From Pseudomonas marginalis (lineage in GTDB: Bacteria; Pseudomonadota; Gammaproteobacteria; Pseudomonadales; Pseudomonadaceae), in contig NZ_LKEG01000022.1 of assembly GCF_001645105.1 (NCBI RefSeq), positions 97,917 to 161,916 on the forward strand: DNA of 64,000 nt, in the 5' to 3' direction. Numbering within the stretch: position 1 is the first letter of the stretch; every line of letters starts with the position of its first letter. Position numbers and translations under genes: made by a program. A model generated the notes under the pieces. That model worked only from the letters and a program-made list of their open reading frames with translations. It had not been told where the DNA came from and did no database searches. Shown piece by piece: positions 49,076 to 58,049 of the stretch.

Positions 49076-49970
49076 GTTGGCGTTCCTTGACTTGTACGGA
49101 TGTCGCGATCATTTCCGCAACTGCAATAGCTGCACAATTGATGATGTCTAAATTGCCTGCATATTGTGGAAGGTAATCTCCGTTGCCTACGACTTTTATC
49201 GTCGTTATTACTCGGTCGCCCTCAACGGTCGGAGGAACGATCAATGCGTATCCGGGAACATACTCCTTCAGTTTTGCGACCATCTGTTCTACTGACTCAC
49301 GGATAGCAGGGATATCAGGATTGGTGATTTTGGCGTAGATAGTTGTCTGCATATCGATTGGAGGGTTAGCTGGATTCAAAATGAGAATGGCCTTGGTGCG
49401 TTGCGCTCCTGAAAAGCGCATCAAAGCATCTTCGGTAGTCTCAATATACTCATCAAGATTTGCCCGTGTTGCCGGTCCTGCGCTTAGAGATGCGATGCTG
49501 GAGACTACTTCGATATATTCTACGTTGGGATGGACGGCGGCAATCGCGCTGGCGATCGGAATAGATGACTGTCCGCCGCAGGTAATCATATTGATATTCT
49601 GAATGCCTCCTTCTACAACGTCCCTCGCGTTGATTGCGGGAATACAAAATTTTCCAAGTTTTGCGGGTGTCATATCTATGACAGTTTTTCCAATTTTACG
49701 TAATGCAGCCCAGTGCTCGACATGGGCGTGGGCAGAAGTTGCATCAAAAACTAAGTCGCATATATCGGGTGACAAAAGAATTGCATTAATACCTTGGTCC
49801 GATGTTTTAACTCCCAGCGAGGCGGCCCTTTTCATTCCATTTGATGAATAGTTACGCCCGGAAAAAAGCGTGCATACAAGATGCTGAGAGCGCATGATCT
49901 TAACGAGCAAATCTGTTCCAATGTTGCCTGAGCCGATAATAGCAACTTTCAGGTTTTTTTTAGTGACCAT
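49068..49970 (-). CDS. DmpF/BphJ-like acylating acetaldehyde dehydrogenase
   Basis: This 300-residue enzyme has the NAD loop IGSGNIGTDLLVKI, the nucleophilic Cys in NMITCGGQSSIPIASAI (about residue 130) and a GPATRANLDEYIETTE stretch. It interconverts acetyl-CoA and acetaldehyde, and in the catabolic pair it passes the aldehyde through a tunnel to the aldolase partner. Here it would run backwards, drawing acetaldehyde from acetyl-CoA. It lies 38 bases after the methyltransferase gene in the same direction and overlaps the aldolase start, so both are probably made together. Its presence within a dideoxysugar cluster is uncommon. Confidence 0.85.
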   Translation of the reverse strand: MVTKKNLKVAIIGSGNIGTDLLVKIMRSQHLVCTLFSGRNYSSNGMKRAASLGVKTSDQGINAILLSPDICDLVFDATSAHAHVEHWAALRKIGKTVIDMTPAKLGKFCIPAINARDVVEGGIQNINMITCGGQSSIPIASAIAAVHPNVEYIEVVSSIASLSAGPATRANLDEYIETTEDALMRFSGAQRTKAILILNPANPPIDMQTTIYAKITNPDIPAIRESVEQMVAKLKEYVPGYALIVPPTVEGDRVITTIKVVGNGDYLPQYAGNLDIINCAAIAVAEMIATSVQVKERQHA

Positions 49971-50008
49971 TACATACTTCCAAGGATGTGCTAAATCAAA
50001 GAAAATCG

Positions 50009-50947
50009 TTATTGCACTGACAGCTCTTCGATTTCAAGCGCATGTTGTATTTCGTGTAAAAAAAAGAAGTTCGTTTCAAGCGTAAGGTCGTCCATTAGAC
50101 TAAATGTATGTAGCTGACCTTTTTCATTGGCTGTAAAGCATTTATAACCCAGTTCACGAAATAGCACGATAATTTCGTTGGGGTGATAGTTGAATTTCGC
50201 AGCCCATTTACGCAGCATTTCCGTAAATACGACCGGCTTGTCCTTGCCTAAAAGCGTTAACGCGCCTTTGAAGACAAAAAGCTCAGCGCCTTCGACATCG
50301 CATTTGATAAAGTCAATTTTAGGCAAATTTAATGTGGTCGAAAATTTATCGATAACCTTTACATCACACGTTATTTTCTCTATATCAGGCCGGCCGCTTA
50401 GGTTCGCTAGTGAGGCGTTTCCTGAGCCCTCAGGGTAAAAATAAAATTCTAATGTCTTTTCTTCAGATGAGAAGCCAAAGTTGAAGGGTTTTATATTTGT
50501 GAGGTTGTTAAGTTTTATGTTTTTTTCAAGAGCTAGGTAAGTAGATTTGATTGGTTCAAATGCATAAATTTTAGCGTTTGGATTTTGCTTGGCTATATTG
50601 AGAGCGTACCACCCGATATTTGCTCCAATATCTAATATACACGAGTTTGGTTTTACCAATCTCATGATCATATTTGAGTCGGTTGCTTCATAATCGCCGA
50701 AGTTTAGAATTTCAATCGGCGCAACTCGCTGATCGAATTTGGGGCATATGATTTTTAAACCATTATCACGAGAGGTCATTACGACCTCTCCATCAGAGAT
50801 TTCTATGCGAGCTATGTTCGTTTGCGGTAACCATGAAGCATATGAGAAGAGCTTGCTGTGGAAGTTGTTGTACATTCCATCTATATAGTCAGGCTTGCTA
50901 GAGTCATGTTTTTCGAAAGACTGACGCATCTCTTCTATATGTTTCAT
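50009..50947 (-). CDS. FkbM-family SAM-dependent methyltransferase
   Basis: This 312-residue protein has a FkbM-type methyltransferase core from about residue 105. Motif I is CILDIGANIGWYALNIAK, with YAFEPIKSTYLALEKNI after it, and IDFIKCDVEGAELFVFKGA near 215. FkbM enzymes usually O-methylate sugars or polyketides. It overlaps the upstream SDR gene by four bases (ATGA), so it belongs to the same operon and likely methylates a hydroxyl of the branched sugar or the glycan. The substrate is not deducible. Confidence 0.85.
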   Translation of the reverse strand: MKHIEEMRQSFEKHDSSKPDYIDGMYNNFHSKLFSYASWLPQTNIARIEISDGEVVMTSRDNGLKIICPKFDQRVAPIEILNFGDYEATDSNMIMRLVKPNSCILDIGANIGWYALNIAKQNPNAKIYAFEPIKSTYLALEKNIKLNNLTNIKPFNFGFSSEEKTLEFYFYPEGSGNASLANLSGRPDIEKITCDVKVIDKFSTTLNLPKIDFIKCDVEGAELFVFKGALTLLGKDKPVVFTEMLRKWAAKFNYHPNEIIVLFRELGYKCFTANEKGQLHTFSLMDDLTLETNFFFLHEIQHALEIEELSVQ

Positions 50948-51999
50948 ATATAGCTCTCAATGGTTTTTTTAAAGCCCTCACGGACAGACGTTCGAGGGTG
51001 CCAGCCAAGCTTTTCTACTTTTTTGATATCTGGGCAGTTTCTTACTATAGGGCTTACTAAATATACCCCGTCGTTTTCGCGTTCAGCAAAGACGACGCTC
51101 AGTTTTTTTTCAGGGTATAGCTCGACCAATATTTCGGCCAACTCTCCGATACTGGTCTCTCCCATGGGGTTGCCAACATTATATGCCTGACCATGGACCC
51201 CATTTAGCAGAACTGTCCAAAACCCAGCTACAGCGTCTGCTGCGTAGCAAAAGGCACGACGCGCCTTGCCATCACTTTTCATTATGATAGGCTGATTATT
51301 CAAAATGTTGGCTACAAAATCAGCATAGACCCTGCCGTCATCCAATAGCATATGGGGACCGTAAGTATGAAAAGGTCTGACGATAGTCGTAGGTACACCT
51401 GCTTGGTGGTGCCAACTGACACACATGTTTTCGCCCATTCGTTTGCTTTCAGCGTAGCAAGCTCGAACTGAAGTCGGGTCAACAAAACCTAGATCCTGCT
51501 CGGCAGTTGGCACGAAATCTGTTTGCCCATAAACCTCGCCACTGCTGAAAAAGAGAAAACCTTTCGATCCGCTCAAAGCGGCGAGTTTTAGCAAGGCTGC
51601 AGTGCCAAGGGTGTTTGCGCTCAAGGTGCCAATTGGGTCCGTTGAGTAGTATTTTGGGCTAGCCTGGCTCGCAGCGTGAATAATGAAGTCTGGACGTGTG
51701 CTGAATGCTAAGGCTTCGCTCACATCCTGCTCTATACATATCAAATCTTGCCTGCCCAAGGCATGTGCAAACCTGCTCTCAAAGCGGCGTCGACTGCGAA
51801 CGAGCGCGAAAATTTGGATGCCCAGTTCTTGAGTTTCGTTTAGAAACAACAATGTTTCTACCATGTAGGCGGCGAGGAAACCCGAGGCACCTGTAATCAG
51901 TACCTTTTGCCCTTTCAGACGCTGCCATGGAAGCCCGTACTCGGTCGTAATTGTCAATAGATCGCTAGTGATTACAGGATTTCGCAAAATACCATTCAT
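50944..51999 (-). CDS. NAD-dependent epimerase/dehydratase, candidate reductase of a branched sugar
   Basis: This extended SDR of 351 residues resembles nucleotide-sugar dehydratases and decarboxylases. The cofactor loop is ITGASGFLAAYMVETLL near residue 35, the Ser region FFSSGEVYGQTD near 150, and ACYAESKRMGE gives Y-x3-K near 180. RPFHTYGPHM and RAFCYAADAVAGF are family motifs. It follows two ThDP enzymes in the same operon. In yersiniose synthesis the ThDP step is followed by a reductase (YerF) that reduces the new keto side chain; this gene is the best candidate for that role here. It could instead epimerise a ring carbon. The start is the first ATG; the ribosome site is weak. Confidence 0.75.
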   Translation of the reverse strand: MNGILRNPVITSDLLTITTEYGLPWQRLKGQKVLITGASGFLAAYMVETLLFLNETQELGIQIFALVRSRRRFESRFAHALGRQDLICIEQDVSEALAFSTRPDFIIHAASQASPKYYSTDPIGTLSANTLGTAALLKLAALSGSKGFLFFSSGEVYGQTDFVPTAEQDLGFVDPTSVRACYAESKRMGENMCVSWHHQAGVPTTIVRPFHTYGPHMLLDDGRVYADFVANILNNQPIIMKSDGKARRAFCYAADAVAGFWTVLLNGVHGQAYNVGNPMGETSIGELAEILVELYPEKKLSVVFAERENDGVYLVSPIVRNCPDIKKVEKLGWHPRTSVREGFKKTIESYI

Positions 52000-52007
52000 G
52001 GCTTTAG

Positions 52008-53840
52008 TTATGCGCCCAAAGCTTTCGACTTTTCATGCATCCCCTGAAGCATGGCTCTCTCCAGTTGATCGCGCGGGATCAGCGGCGAGAGATCTTCCAA
52101 AGGTGGGGATACCAAAGAGCCATCCTCCTTCACGATCACCGAGAGTTTCGGTGAGAAAAGTTGTTCAGGGTGCATAAATACTTCGCAAATGATGGGTCCG
52201 GTGGCAGCCTGTACTTTTTCCAGCGCGGAGTCCACATCTTCCCAATGGCGAATTTGGCAGGATGGAATGCCAAAGCCGGTGGCCAGTTTCGAGAAGTCCG
52301 GGCAGGAAACACCTGAGGTCCGGTCGGTGCCTACGTAAGACCCCTTGAATAGCGAGTTTTGCGTGTGTTTGATCATCAAGTAGCCGTCGTTATTGAAGAT
52401 GAATAATTTGATCGGCAACTGGTGATGCACGATGGTCTGCAGTTCTTGAAGATTCATCATCATGCCCCCGTCGCAGTTGAGGCACATGACCTCACCACGA
52501 TCAGTGGCGAAAGACACTCCCAGCGCGGCAGGGAGGCCGTAGCCCATCTCTCCTAGGCCAGTAGAGGTCATCAGACGCTGGCCTTCTTTCATGCGCAGCA
52601 CCTGATGCCCGCACAAGAGTGCCGTGCCCATGTCTGTTACGACAATTTGGTTAGGTTTGAACGAGCGGTTAAGACGCTCCATAAAGCGGTAGGAGTTGAT
52701 AAAGCCGTCTTTGTCCGCATGCTCTTCACCAACCCAAGGGAACTGTGATTGGTAGGCATCACACTGCGCAACCCACTGCGCCTTGGGAGGGATCTCCAAC
52801 GATTCGAGGCGCGCGCTCAGTGCTTCCATAAATACGGCAGCATCACTGACGATGACTTCTTGGGTGCGTGATGCATTCTTGGAGGCTTCATCACGGCTGA
52901 TGTCTACCACGTCAATCCGCGCCTCGCGAGCCAGCTCTGTCAAATCGTAGCCGACTTGTGGTATTGCCAATCGTGTACCGATGGCAAGTACGTAATCACT
53001 GTTTTGCAGGATAAAGTTTGCCGCACGCTGGCCGTATACTCCGGCGCGCCCGAACACCAAAGGGTGATCGGAGTCGATCATGTCAATGCCTGCCCATGAA
53101 ACGAGACCCGGCGTACGAAGCTTTTCGAGCAGGGGGGCGATACGTTTCTCGGCGCCGGCCAAGCGAATGCCATTACCCAACCATAAGAGAGGGCGCTTGG
53201 CTTCGAGCAAAGCATTCACAACACTGTCAATTTGTGCCGCAACCTCGTTGCTAAGTGTTCTATCCGCCACGGGTGCATGGAATCGCGCCATTTCACTTGT
53301 CTGAATGCGGCTCGATTGTATATCCATCGGAATCTCGATCCAGGTTGGACCTGGTCGGCCTTCCAATGCGACATAAGCCGCTTTCTCGAGTTCGTAGACT
53401 GCCTGCTCCGGTTGGGTGACGCGTTGAGTGTATTTGCAGACCTGGCTTACCATCTGGCAAGAGTCGTATCCCTGTACGCCCCACATACGCAATGGGTTTT
53501 CCGGGAAGCAGTGCTTGGAATGTTCGTTGCCAGCGATAACTATGCAAGGAATGGAATCCGCCCAAGCGGATACAACACCTGTGACGCCGTTGGTCGAGCC
53601 TGCCCCCGTGGTGAGCAGGGCGGCTGAAAGACGTCCGTTCGTACGGTAGTAGGTTTGCACTGCCATGCAAGCGGCCTGCTCGTGGTGTACACATACGATT
53701 TCCGTGTAACCGCGGCGGCTTATGGCTTCAAAAAGATGAACATTACCTGCACCAATGATCCCGAACACATGAGTAATGCCCAGGTTCTCCAGTGCTTCTG
53801 CAATTTGTTCACTTACTTTTATTTTTTCCTGCGCTTGCAT
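52008..53840 (-). CDS. ThDP-dependent enzyme (acetolactate synthase-like) of unknown substrate, 610 residues
   Basis: This thiamine diphosphate enzyme has the three-domain fold of acetolactate synthases. The activating Glu lies in VCVHHEQAACMAVQTYYR (about residue 52). The middle domain includes LWLGNGIRLAGAE. The pyrophosphate domain has CDGGMMMNLQELQTI and ends in IFNNDGYLMIKHTQ. A C-terminal extension (SPKLSVIVKEDGSLVSPPLE) goes beyond ordinary acetolactate synthases. A GGAG site precedes the ATG. No regulatory ilvH-like gene or other branched amino acid gene is near, so anabolic acetolactate synthesis is unlikely. With the aldolase/dehydrogenase pair in the same operon, it may decarboxylate 4-hydroxy-2-oxopentanoate and attach the C4 unit to a keto-sugar. 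This role is a hypothesis. Confidence 0.8.
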   Translation of the reverse strand: MQAQEKIKVSEQIAEALENLGITHVFGIIGAGNVHLFEAISRRGYTEIVCVHHEQAACMAVQTYYRTNGRLSAALLTTGAGSTNGVTGVVSAWADSIPCIVIAGNEHSKHCFPENPLRMWGVQGYDSCQMVSQVCKYTQRVTQPEQAVYELEKAAYVALEGRPGPTWIEIPMDIQSSRIQTSEMARFHAPVADRTLSNEVAAQIDSVVNALLEAKRPLLWLGNGIRLAGAEKRIAPLLEKLRTPGLVSWAGIDMIDSDHPLVFGRAGVYGQRAANFILQNSDYVLAIGTRLAIPQVGYDLTELAREARIDVVDISRDEASKNASRTQEVIVSDAAVFMEALSARLESLEIPPKAQWVAQCDAYQSQFPWVGEEHADKDGFINSYRFMERLNRSFKPNQIVVTDMGTALLCGHQVLRMKEGQRLMTSTGLGEMGYGLPAALGVSFATDRGEVMCLNCDGGMMMNLQELQTIVHHQLPIKLFIFNNDGYLMIKHTQNSLFKGSYVGTDRTSGVSCPDFSKLATGFGIPSCQIRHWEDVDSALEKVQAATGPIICEVFMHPEQLFSPKLSVIVKEDGSLVSPPLEDLSPLIPRDQLERAMLQGMHEKSKALGA

Positions 53841-53916
53841 TTGAAAACTCCATCGATGGACGCATCAGCCTGATCGATGACCAGCAGCTGAGGTTCGAAA
53901 AATCTTGGTTAGGTTC

Positions 53917-55620
53917 TTATGCCCTTTTTGGCATTTGCTGGTCAATCAGCATCCCGAATTCGAGTCGTGGACGACACTCTCGTGCGTCGGGAATCAAGAC
54001 TTCGATTAGCATTGGGCCTGGGGCCTGCAGAAATTGCATGATTGAAGTCCGAAACTCAGTATCTTCGCTGATGACTTTGGCGTTGATTCCGTAAGCTTCG
54101 CCTATTGCTTTGAATTGGGTCGTGTAGCCATTCCAGTAAGTCGAGGAGGTTCGGCCCTCGAAATACATTTCCTGGAACCCGTGTACCATCCCCAACGAGT
54201 GATTGTTCAGCACAATTATCAGTACGGGCAATTGGTCTCGCGCAATGATATCCAGCTCTTGGATGTTGAGCTGGGCGCCGCCATCGCCCGTAATGACGAT
54301 CACTGGCTTGTTGGCTGAGTGACACACCCCAATCGCCGTTGGAATTGCAAATCCCATTGCACCCAAGCCGCCGGAATGGTGCATAGATTGATTTTTGCTC
54401 AGCCTCAGCGTATGCGCGGCCCACATTTGGTTGTTGCCCACGTCGGCGACATAGTCGAGCGCATGAGTGGCAGTTAGCGCATTCAGGGCTGAGAAAATTT
54501 TGAAGGGACTGAATATCCAGTCAGTGTATTCATCTACAAAATTCTGATTGAAATGGGCTTGCAGTTCTGTGGCCCAAGTCGCACACATAAGATTTTTGAG
54601 GGAATCCGGAAGAGGGAAGTTTGCGAAAAAAGCGCTTAACTCCATTTGAACGGAGTCCGTTGCTTTTACGCGATTATTCAGTTGTCCCTCCATCAGATCA
54701 ATCTGAATAATCTCGGCATTGCGAGCAAAGTCATCAGGCTGAGCGCCTGTCTGTCGCACATCCAAACGGCTGCCCAATACCAGTAAAAAATCGCAATTTT
54801 GTACGGCATAGTTAGCAGTTCGGGTGCCATAAGCCCCCAACATGCCCATGTAATTCGGACTTTCGTGTATCCTTTCTGCGCCTTTCAAGCTTGCGACGAA
54901 AGGTATTCCAGACGTCTCAAGCTGATTTTCCCACTGCTTGAAATTACGCGAATTGACGGCACCTCCGCCAAGCAAAATCAGGGGTTTTTTTGCGATCTTT
55001 AGTTTGCTTTTAATCTCCTCTAAATCGGATACGCAGACTGTTTGCGTGGTCGATTTTATTTGCGCGTTCAAAATGGCGTTTACTATAGAATCATCAATTT
55101 CGACTTTCTGAAGATCCATAGGGATATCCAGTAACACAGGGCCGGGACGTCCTTCCTTGGCTATATCGATTGCCTTCTGCAGGCAAGGGAGTAGCTCTTC
55201 GATATGAGTGACTTGGTGAGCATATTTAGTGATGCTACTCACGAGGGCCACGCTGTCGAGTTCCTGAAAACCTTGCTGGCGAATGTTTCGATCGCCTTTG
55301 AGTTCGTAGGTATTCACCTGTCCGGTAATGAAGATGCATGGATGACTGTCAAGCCAGCAATCGGCAATACCCGTTATCAGGTTGGTGGCGCCCGGTCCGC
55401 TGGTGCCTAATGCAACCCCGAGCAATTCGTGGTGTGTTGCGCGCGCGACCGCCGCCGCCGCAAATGCAGCCGCTTGCTCGTGATGCACTGAAACAAGGGA
55501 AGTCACGCCTAGCTGGTTGATGCTATCAACCAGGTGCGTAATCATCCCCCCGATCAGCTCGTAGCCGTACAGAACCTTGTTCTGAGCGAGTACCAGCGCC
55601 ACGGCGTCAGACGCTTTCAT
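53917..55620 (-). CDS. ThDP-dependent YerE-like enzyme, branched-sugar formation
   Basis: This 567-residue thiamine diphosphate enzyme has the activating Glu in SVHHEQAAAFAAAAVARATH (about residue 48). The middle domain shows LLGGGAVNSRNFKQWE. The pyrophosphate motif is ITGDGGAQLNIQELDII, ending in VLNNHSLGMVHGFQ. In Yersinia pseudotuberculosis O:VI, YerE is a ThDP enzyme of about this length, coded beside the ddh genes. It decarboxylates pyruvate and adds the acetyl unit to C4 of CDP-3,6-dideoxy-4-hexulose. Here the gene starts three bases after rfbH (ddhC) ends, so it is in the same order. The assignment rests on this context and length; the fold alone would also fit acetolactate synthase. 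Confidence 0.8.
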   Translation of the reverse strand: MKASDAVALVLAQNKVLYGYELIGGMITHLVDSINQLGVTSLVSVHHEQAAAFAAAAVARATHHELLGVALGTSGPGATNLITGIADCWLDSHPCIFITGQVNTYELKGDRNIRQQGFQELDSVALVSSITKYAHQVTHIEELLPCLQKAIDIAKEGRPGPVLLDIPMDLQKVEIDDSIVNAILNAQIKSTTQTVCVSDLEEIKSKLKIAKKPLILLGGGAVNSRNFKQWENQLETSGIPFVASLKGAERIHESPNYMGMLGAYGTRTANYAVQNCDFLLVLGSRLDVRQTGAQPDDFARNAEIIQIDLMEGQLNNRVKATDSVQMELSAFFANFPLPDSLKNLMCATWATELQAHFNQNFVDEYTDWIFSPFKIFSALNALTATHALDYVADVGNNQMWAAHTLRLSKNQSMHHSGGLGAMGFAIPTAIGVCHSANKPVIVITGDGGAQLNIQELDIIARDQLPVLIIVLNNHSLGMVHGFQEMYFEGRTSSTYWNGYTTQFKAIGEAYGINAKVISEDTEFRTSIMQFLQAPGPMLIEVLIPDARECRPRLEFGMLIDQQMPKRA

Positions 55621-55623
55621 TGT

Positions 55624-56937
55624 TTAGAAACCAATCCCGAAAAATTCTTCCAGTTTCTCACCGACAAAATCAAAATGCTCCTGCCCCAGTGATGGCTGGA
55701 CGCCAAGCCAGAAAGTCTGATTCATGGTGCGGTCGGTGTTCGTCAGTTCGCCAACCACTCGATACTCTAGGTTCTGGAAATAAGGTTGACGTGTCAGGTT
55801 GCCGGCAAAAAGCAGACGGGTGCCAATTTTGTGCTGATCGAGGTACTTGAGGAGGTCGACACGGTTCACGCCGCTGCTTTCTTTCAATGTCACTGGGAAG
55901 CCAAACCACGACGGGTCGCTATTGGGAGTAGCCTCGGCAATCTCAAGAAACTCGGATAGTGTCGACAGACGCTCCTTGAGCAGTTTGAAGTTGTGTTTGC
56001 GCGTATCGATGAAATCCTGGGCGCGTTCTAGTTGGGCAAGGCCACAGGCAGCCTGCATGTCAGTAATCTTCAGGTTGTAACCCAAGTGCGCATAGACGTA
56101 CTTATGGTCATAACCTTGAGGCAGGCTACCGTATTGCTGGCCAAACCGATCGCCGCAGGTATTGTCGCAACCAGGAGCGCAGTAGCAGTCACGACCCCAG
56201 TCGCGGAAAGACTCTGCAATCACTTTGAGCATTGGATTGTTGGTGAATACCGCGCCGCCTTCGCCCATGGTTATGTGGTGCGCAGGGTAGAAACTGAGTG
56301 TCGCGATATCGCCGAAGGTACCTACCAGGTTGCCATCATAGGTCGCACCCAAGGCATCACAGCAGTCTTCAACCAGCCACAGATTGTACTTTTCGCACAG
56401 TGCCTTGACCTTCCTAAGGTTGAACGGGTTACCCAGGGTGTGAGCCAGCATGATTGCCTTGGTTTTAGGCGTGATGGCGGCCTCGATCAGGTCGGCATTG
56501 ATGTTGTGGGTTGCCATGTCGACATCGACGAAAACCGGGACAGCACCAAACTGGACGATTGGGTTGACTGTTGTCGGGAATCCAGCCGCGACGCCTATGA
56601 CTTCGTCGCCCTTTTTGATTGCTCGTTCACCCAGCTTGGGTGAAGTCAGCGCGCTGAAGGCAACCAGGTTTGCAGAAGATCCCGAGTTGACCGACAGCAG
56701 AAATTTCACACCGAGGAACTCAGCGAGTTTTTTCTCGAACTCGGCATTGAAGCGGCCGGTGGTCAGCCAGCCATCCAGGGAGGCCTCGACCATCAGTTGC
56801 AGCTCACGGGCCCCGATTACCTTACCTGATGGTGGGATTACGGTTTCGCCGGCCACGAACGGCTTGCTCGCCAATGCGACGTTTGCGTATTGCTCGACGA
56901 GCTTGCTGATTTCCTGGCGGAGCATATCGGGTGTCAT
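55624..56937 (-). CDS. rfbH: CDP-6-deoxy-4-hexulose-3-dehydrase RfbH/DdhC (E1)
   Basis: This 437-residue member of the DegT/aminotransferase fold removes the 3-hydroxyl of CDP-4-keto-6-deoxyglucose using PMP and an iron-sulfur cluster. The PLP lysine is replaced by His in [20 protein letters not shown] (about residue 220), which distinguishes E1 from aminotransferases. A [2Fe-2S] cysteine set lies just beyond, in [20 protein letters not shown] (about 250-265). An AGGA site precedes the ATG. It works with the reductase DdhD. It lies 24 bases after rfbG and three before the YerE-like gene. Confidence 0.93.
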   Translation of the reverse strand: MTPDMLRQEISKLVEQYANVALASKPFVAGETVIPPSGKVIGARELQLMVEASLDGWLTTGRFNAEFEKKLAEFLGVKFLLSVNSGSSANLVAFSALTSPKLGERAIKKGDEVIGVAAGFPTTVNPIVQFGAVPVFVDVDMATHNINADLIEAAITPKTKAIMLAHTLGNPFNLRKVKALCEKYNLWLVEDCCDALGATYDGNLVGTFGDIATLSFYPAHHITMGEGGAVFTNNPMLKVIAESFRDWGRDCYCAPGCDNTCGDRFGQQYGSLPQGYDHKYVYAHLGYNLKITDMQAACGLAQLERAQDFIDTRKHNFKLLKERLSTLSEFLEIAEATPNSDPSWFGFPVTLKESSGVNRVDLLKYLDQHKIGTRLLFAGNLTRQPYFQNLEYRVVGELTNTDRTMNQTFWLGVQPSLGQEHFDFVGEKLEEFFGIGF

Positions 56938-56961
56938 GAAGGTTCCTGCTAAAAAATAAAG

Positions 56962-58047
56962 TTAGTTGCTGCTGGTGTGCATGGCGAGAACGTAAGCGCT
57001 TATTTCTTCCAGGCAGTGGGCCTGGATATCGTCGCCGCTCAACCATGCGCGGTGCCATGTGACAATCCGGGCGAGAGTGGTTTCCAGGCTCCAACTCGGC
57101 GACCACTGTAAACGGGCACGAGCCTTTGAAATATCCAACTTGAGGTAGTTTGCCTCATGTGGCTGTGGATCTTCATCCAGTTGCCAGCGGGCGCCTGCGC
57201 CCCAGGTCCGAACCATGTGGTCGAGAATCCAGTCAACAGGTCGCGCATCTTTGTCCCTTGGGCCGAAATTCCAGCCCTCGGCAAAGCGATGCCCGTGGGT
57301 CCAGAGATGCTCGGCCAACACCAGATAGCCGCTCAGCGGCTCCAGCACGTGCTGCCATGGGCGCGTAGCCCTAGGGTTGCGTATTGTGACGGCTTTACCC
57401 TGTTCGAAGGCACTAAGGATATCAGGGATAAGCCGATCTTCAGCCCAATCTCCGCCGCCAATTACGTTGCCGGCACGGCCCGAGGCCAATGCCGCACCTT
57501 GAGGATCGCTGAAGAACGATTTGCGATACGCACTGGTGATCAGTTCAACACAACCTTTGCTGTTGCTGTACGGGTCATGTCCGCCCATGGGCTCGTCTTC
57601 ACGATAGCCCCATTCCCATTCACGGTTTTCGTAGCACTTGTCAGTGGTGACGTTGACGATTGCACGCAGGTTGGGGCACTGACGTGCGGCCTCCAGAACA
57701 TGCAGGGTCCCCATCACGTTCGTTGAATAGGTTTCCACCGGTTGGCGGTAGGACAGGCGAACCAGCGGTTGAGCCGCCATGTGGATCAGCACATCTGGAT
57801 TGAAGCTGGTCATGCTTAGGGTTATGGCTGCCAAGTCGCGGATGTCACCTTGTTCAGACTCCATGCCATCCGCGACCCTTGCCTCGACGAAAAGGGCAGG
57901 GTGTGTCGGAGGTGCCAATGCAAAGCCCTTGACCTGCGCGCCCATGCTGGTCAGCCAAAGAGATAGCCAGCTACCCTTGAAGCCGGTATGACCCGTCAGG
58001 AACACTTTTTTGCCTTGCCAAAAGGCGGGGGAAACCGTCGACTTCAT
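56962..58047 (-). CDS. rfbG: CDP-glucose 4,6-dehydratase RfbG/DdhB
   Basis: This 361-residue SDR converts CDP-glucose to CDP-4-keto-6-deoxyglucose. FLTGHTGFKGSWLSLWLTSM is the RfbG signature cofactor loop, and NVTTDKCYENREWEWGYRED carries the active-site Thr-Asp-Lys. YSNSKGCVELIT gives Y-x3-K. WNFGPRDKDARPVDWILDHM is also diagnostic. The start at MKSTVSPAFW is two bases after the stop of rfbF; the longer open frame overlaps rfbF and is not used. Confidence 0.93.
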   Translation of the reverse strand: MKSTVSPAFWQGKKVFLTGHTGFKGSWLSLWLTSMGAQVKGFALAPPTHPALFVEARVADGMESEQGDIRDLAAITLSMTSFNPDVLIHMAAQPLVRLSYRQPVETYSTNVMGTLHVLEAARQCPNLRAIVNVTTDKCYENREWEWGYREDEPMGGHDPYSNSKGCVELITSAYRKSFFSDPQGAALASGRAGNVIGGGDWAEDRLIPDILSAFEQGKAVTIRNPRATRPWQHVLEPLSGYLVLAEHLWTHGHRFAEGWNFGPRDKDARPVDWILDHMVRTWGAGARWQLDEDPQPHEANYLKLDISKARARLQWSPSWSLETTLARIVTWHRAWLSGDDIQAHCLEEISAYVLAMHTSSN

Positions 58048-58049
58048 AT

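Noticed and set aside
48068..49970. Catabolic meta-cleavage pathway fragment
   Set aside because: The aldolase/dehydrogenase pair alone would suggest it, but no dioxygenase, hydrolase or hydratase gene is near and both genes are embedded in a sugar operon.
52008..55620. Acetolactate synthase (ilvB/ilvG) genes
   Set aside because: No small subunit or other branched-chain amino acid gene is present, and the first follows rfbH at a three-base distance as yerE would.
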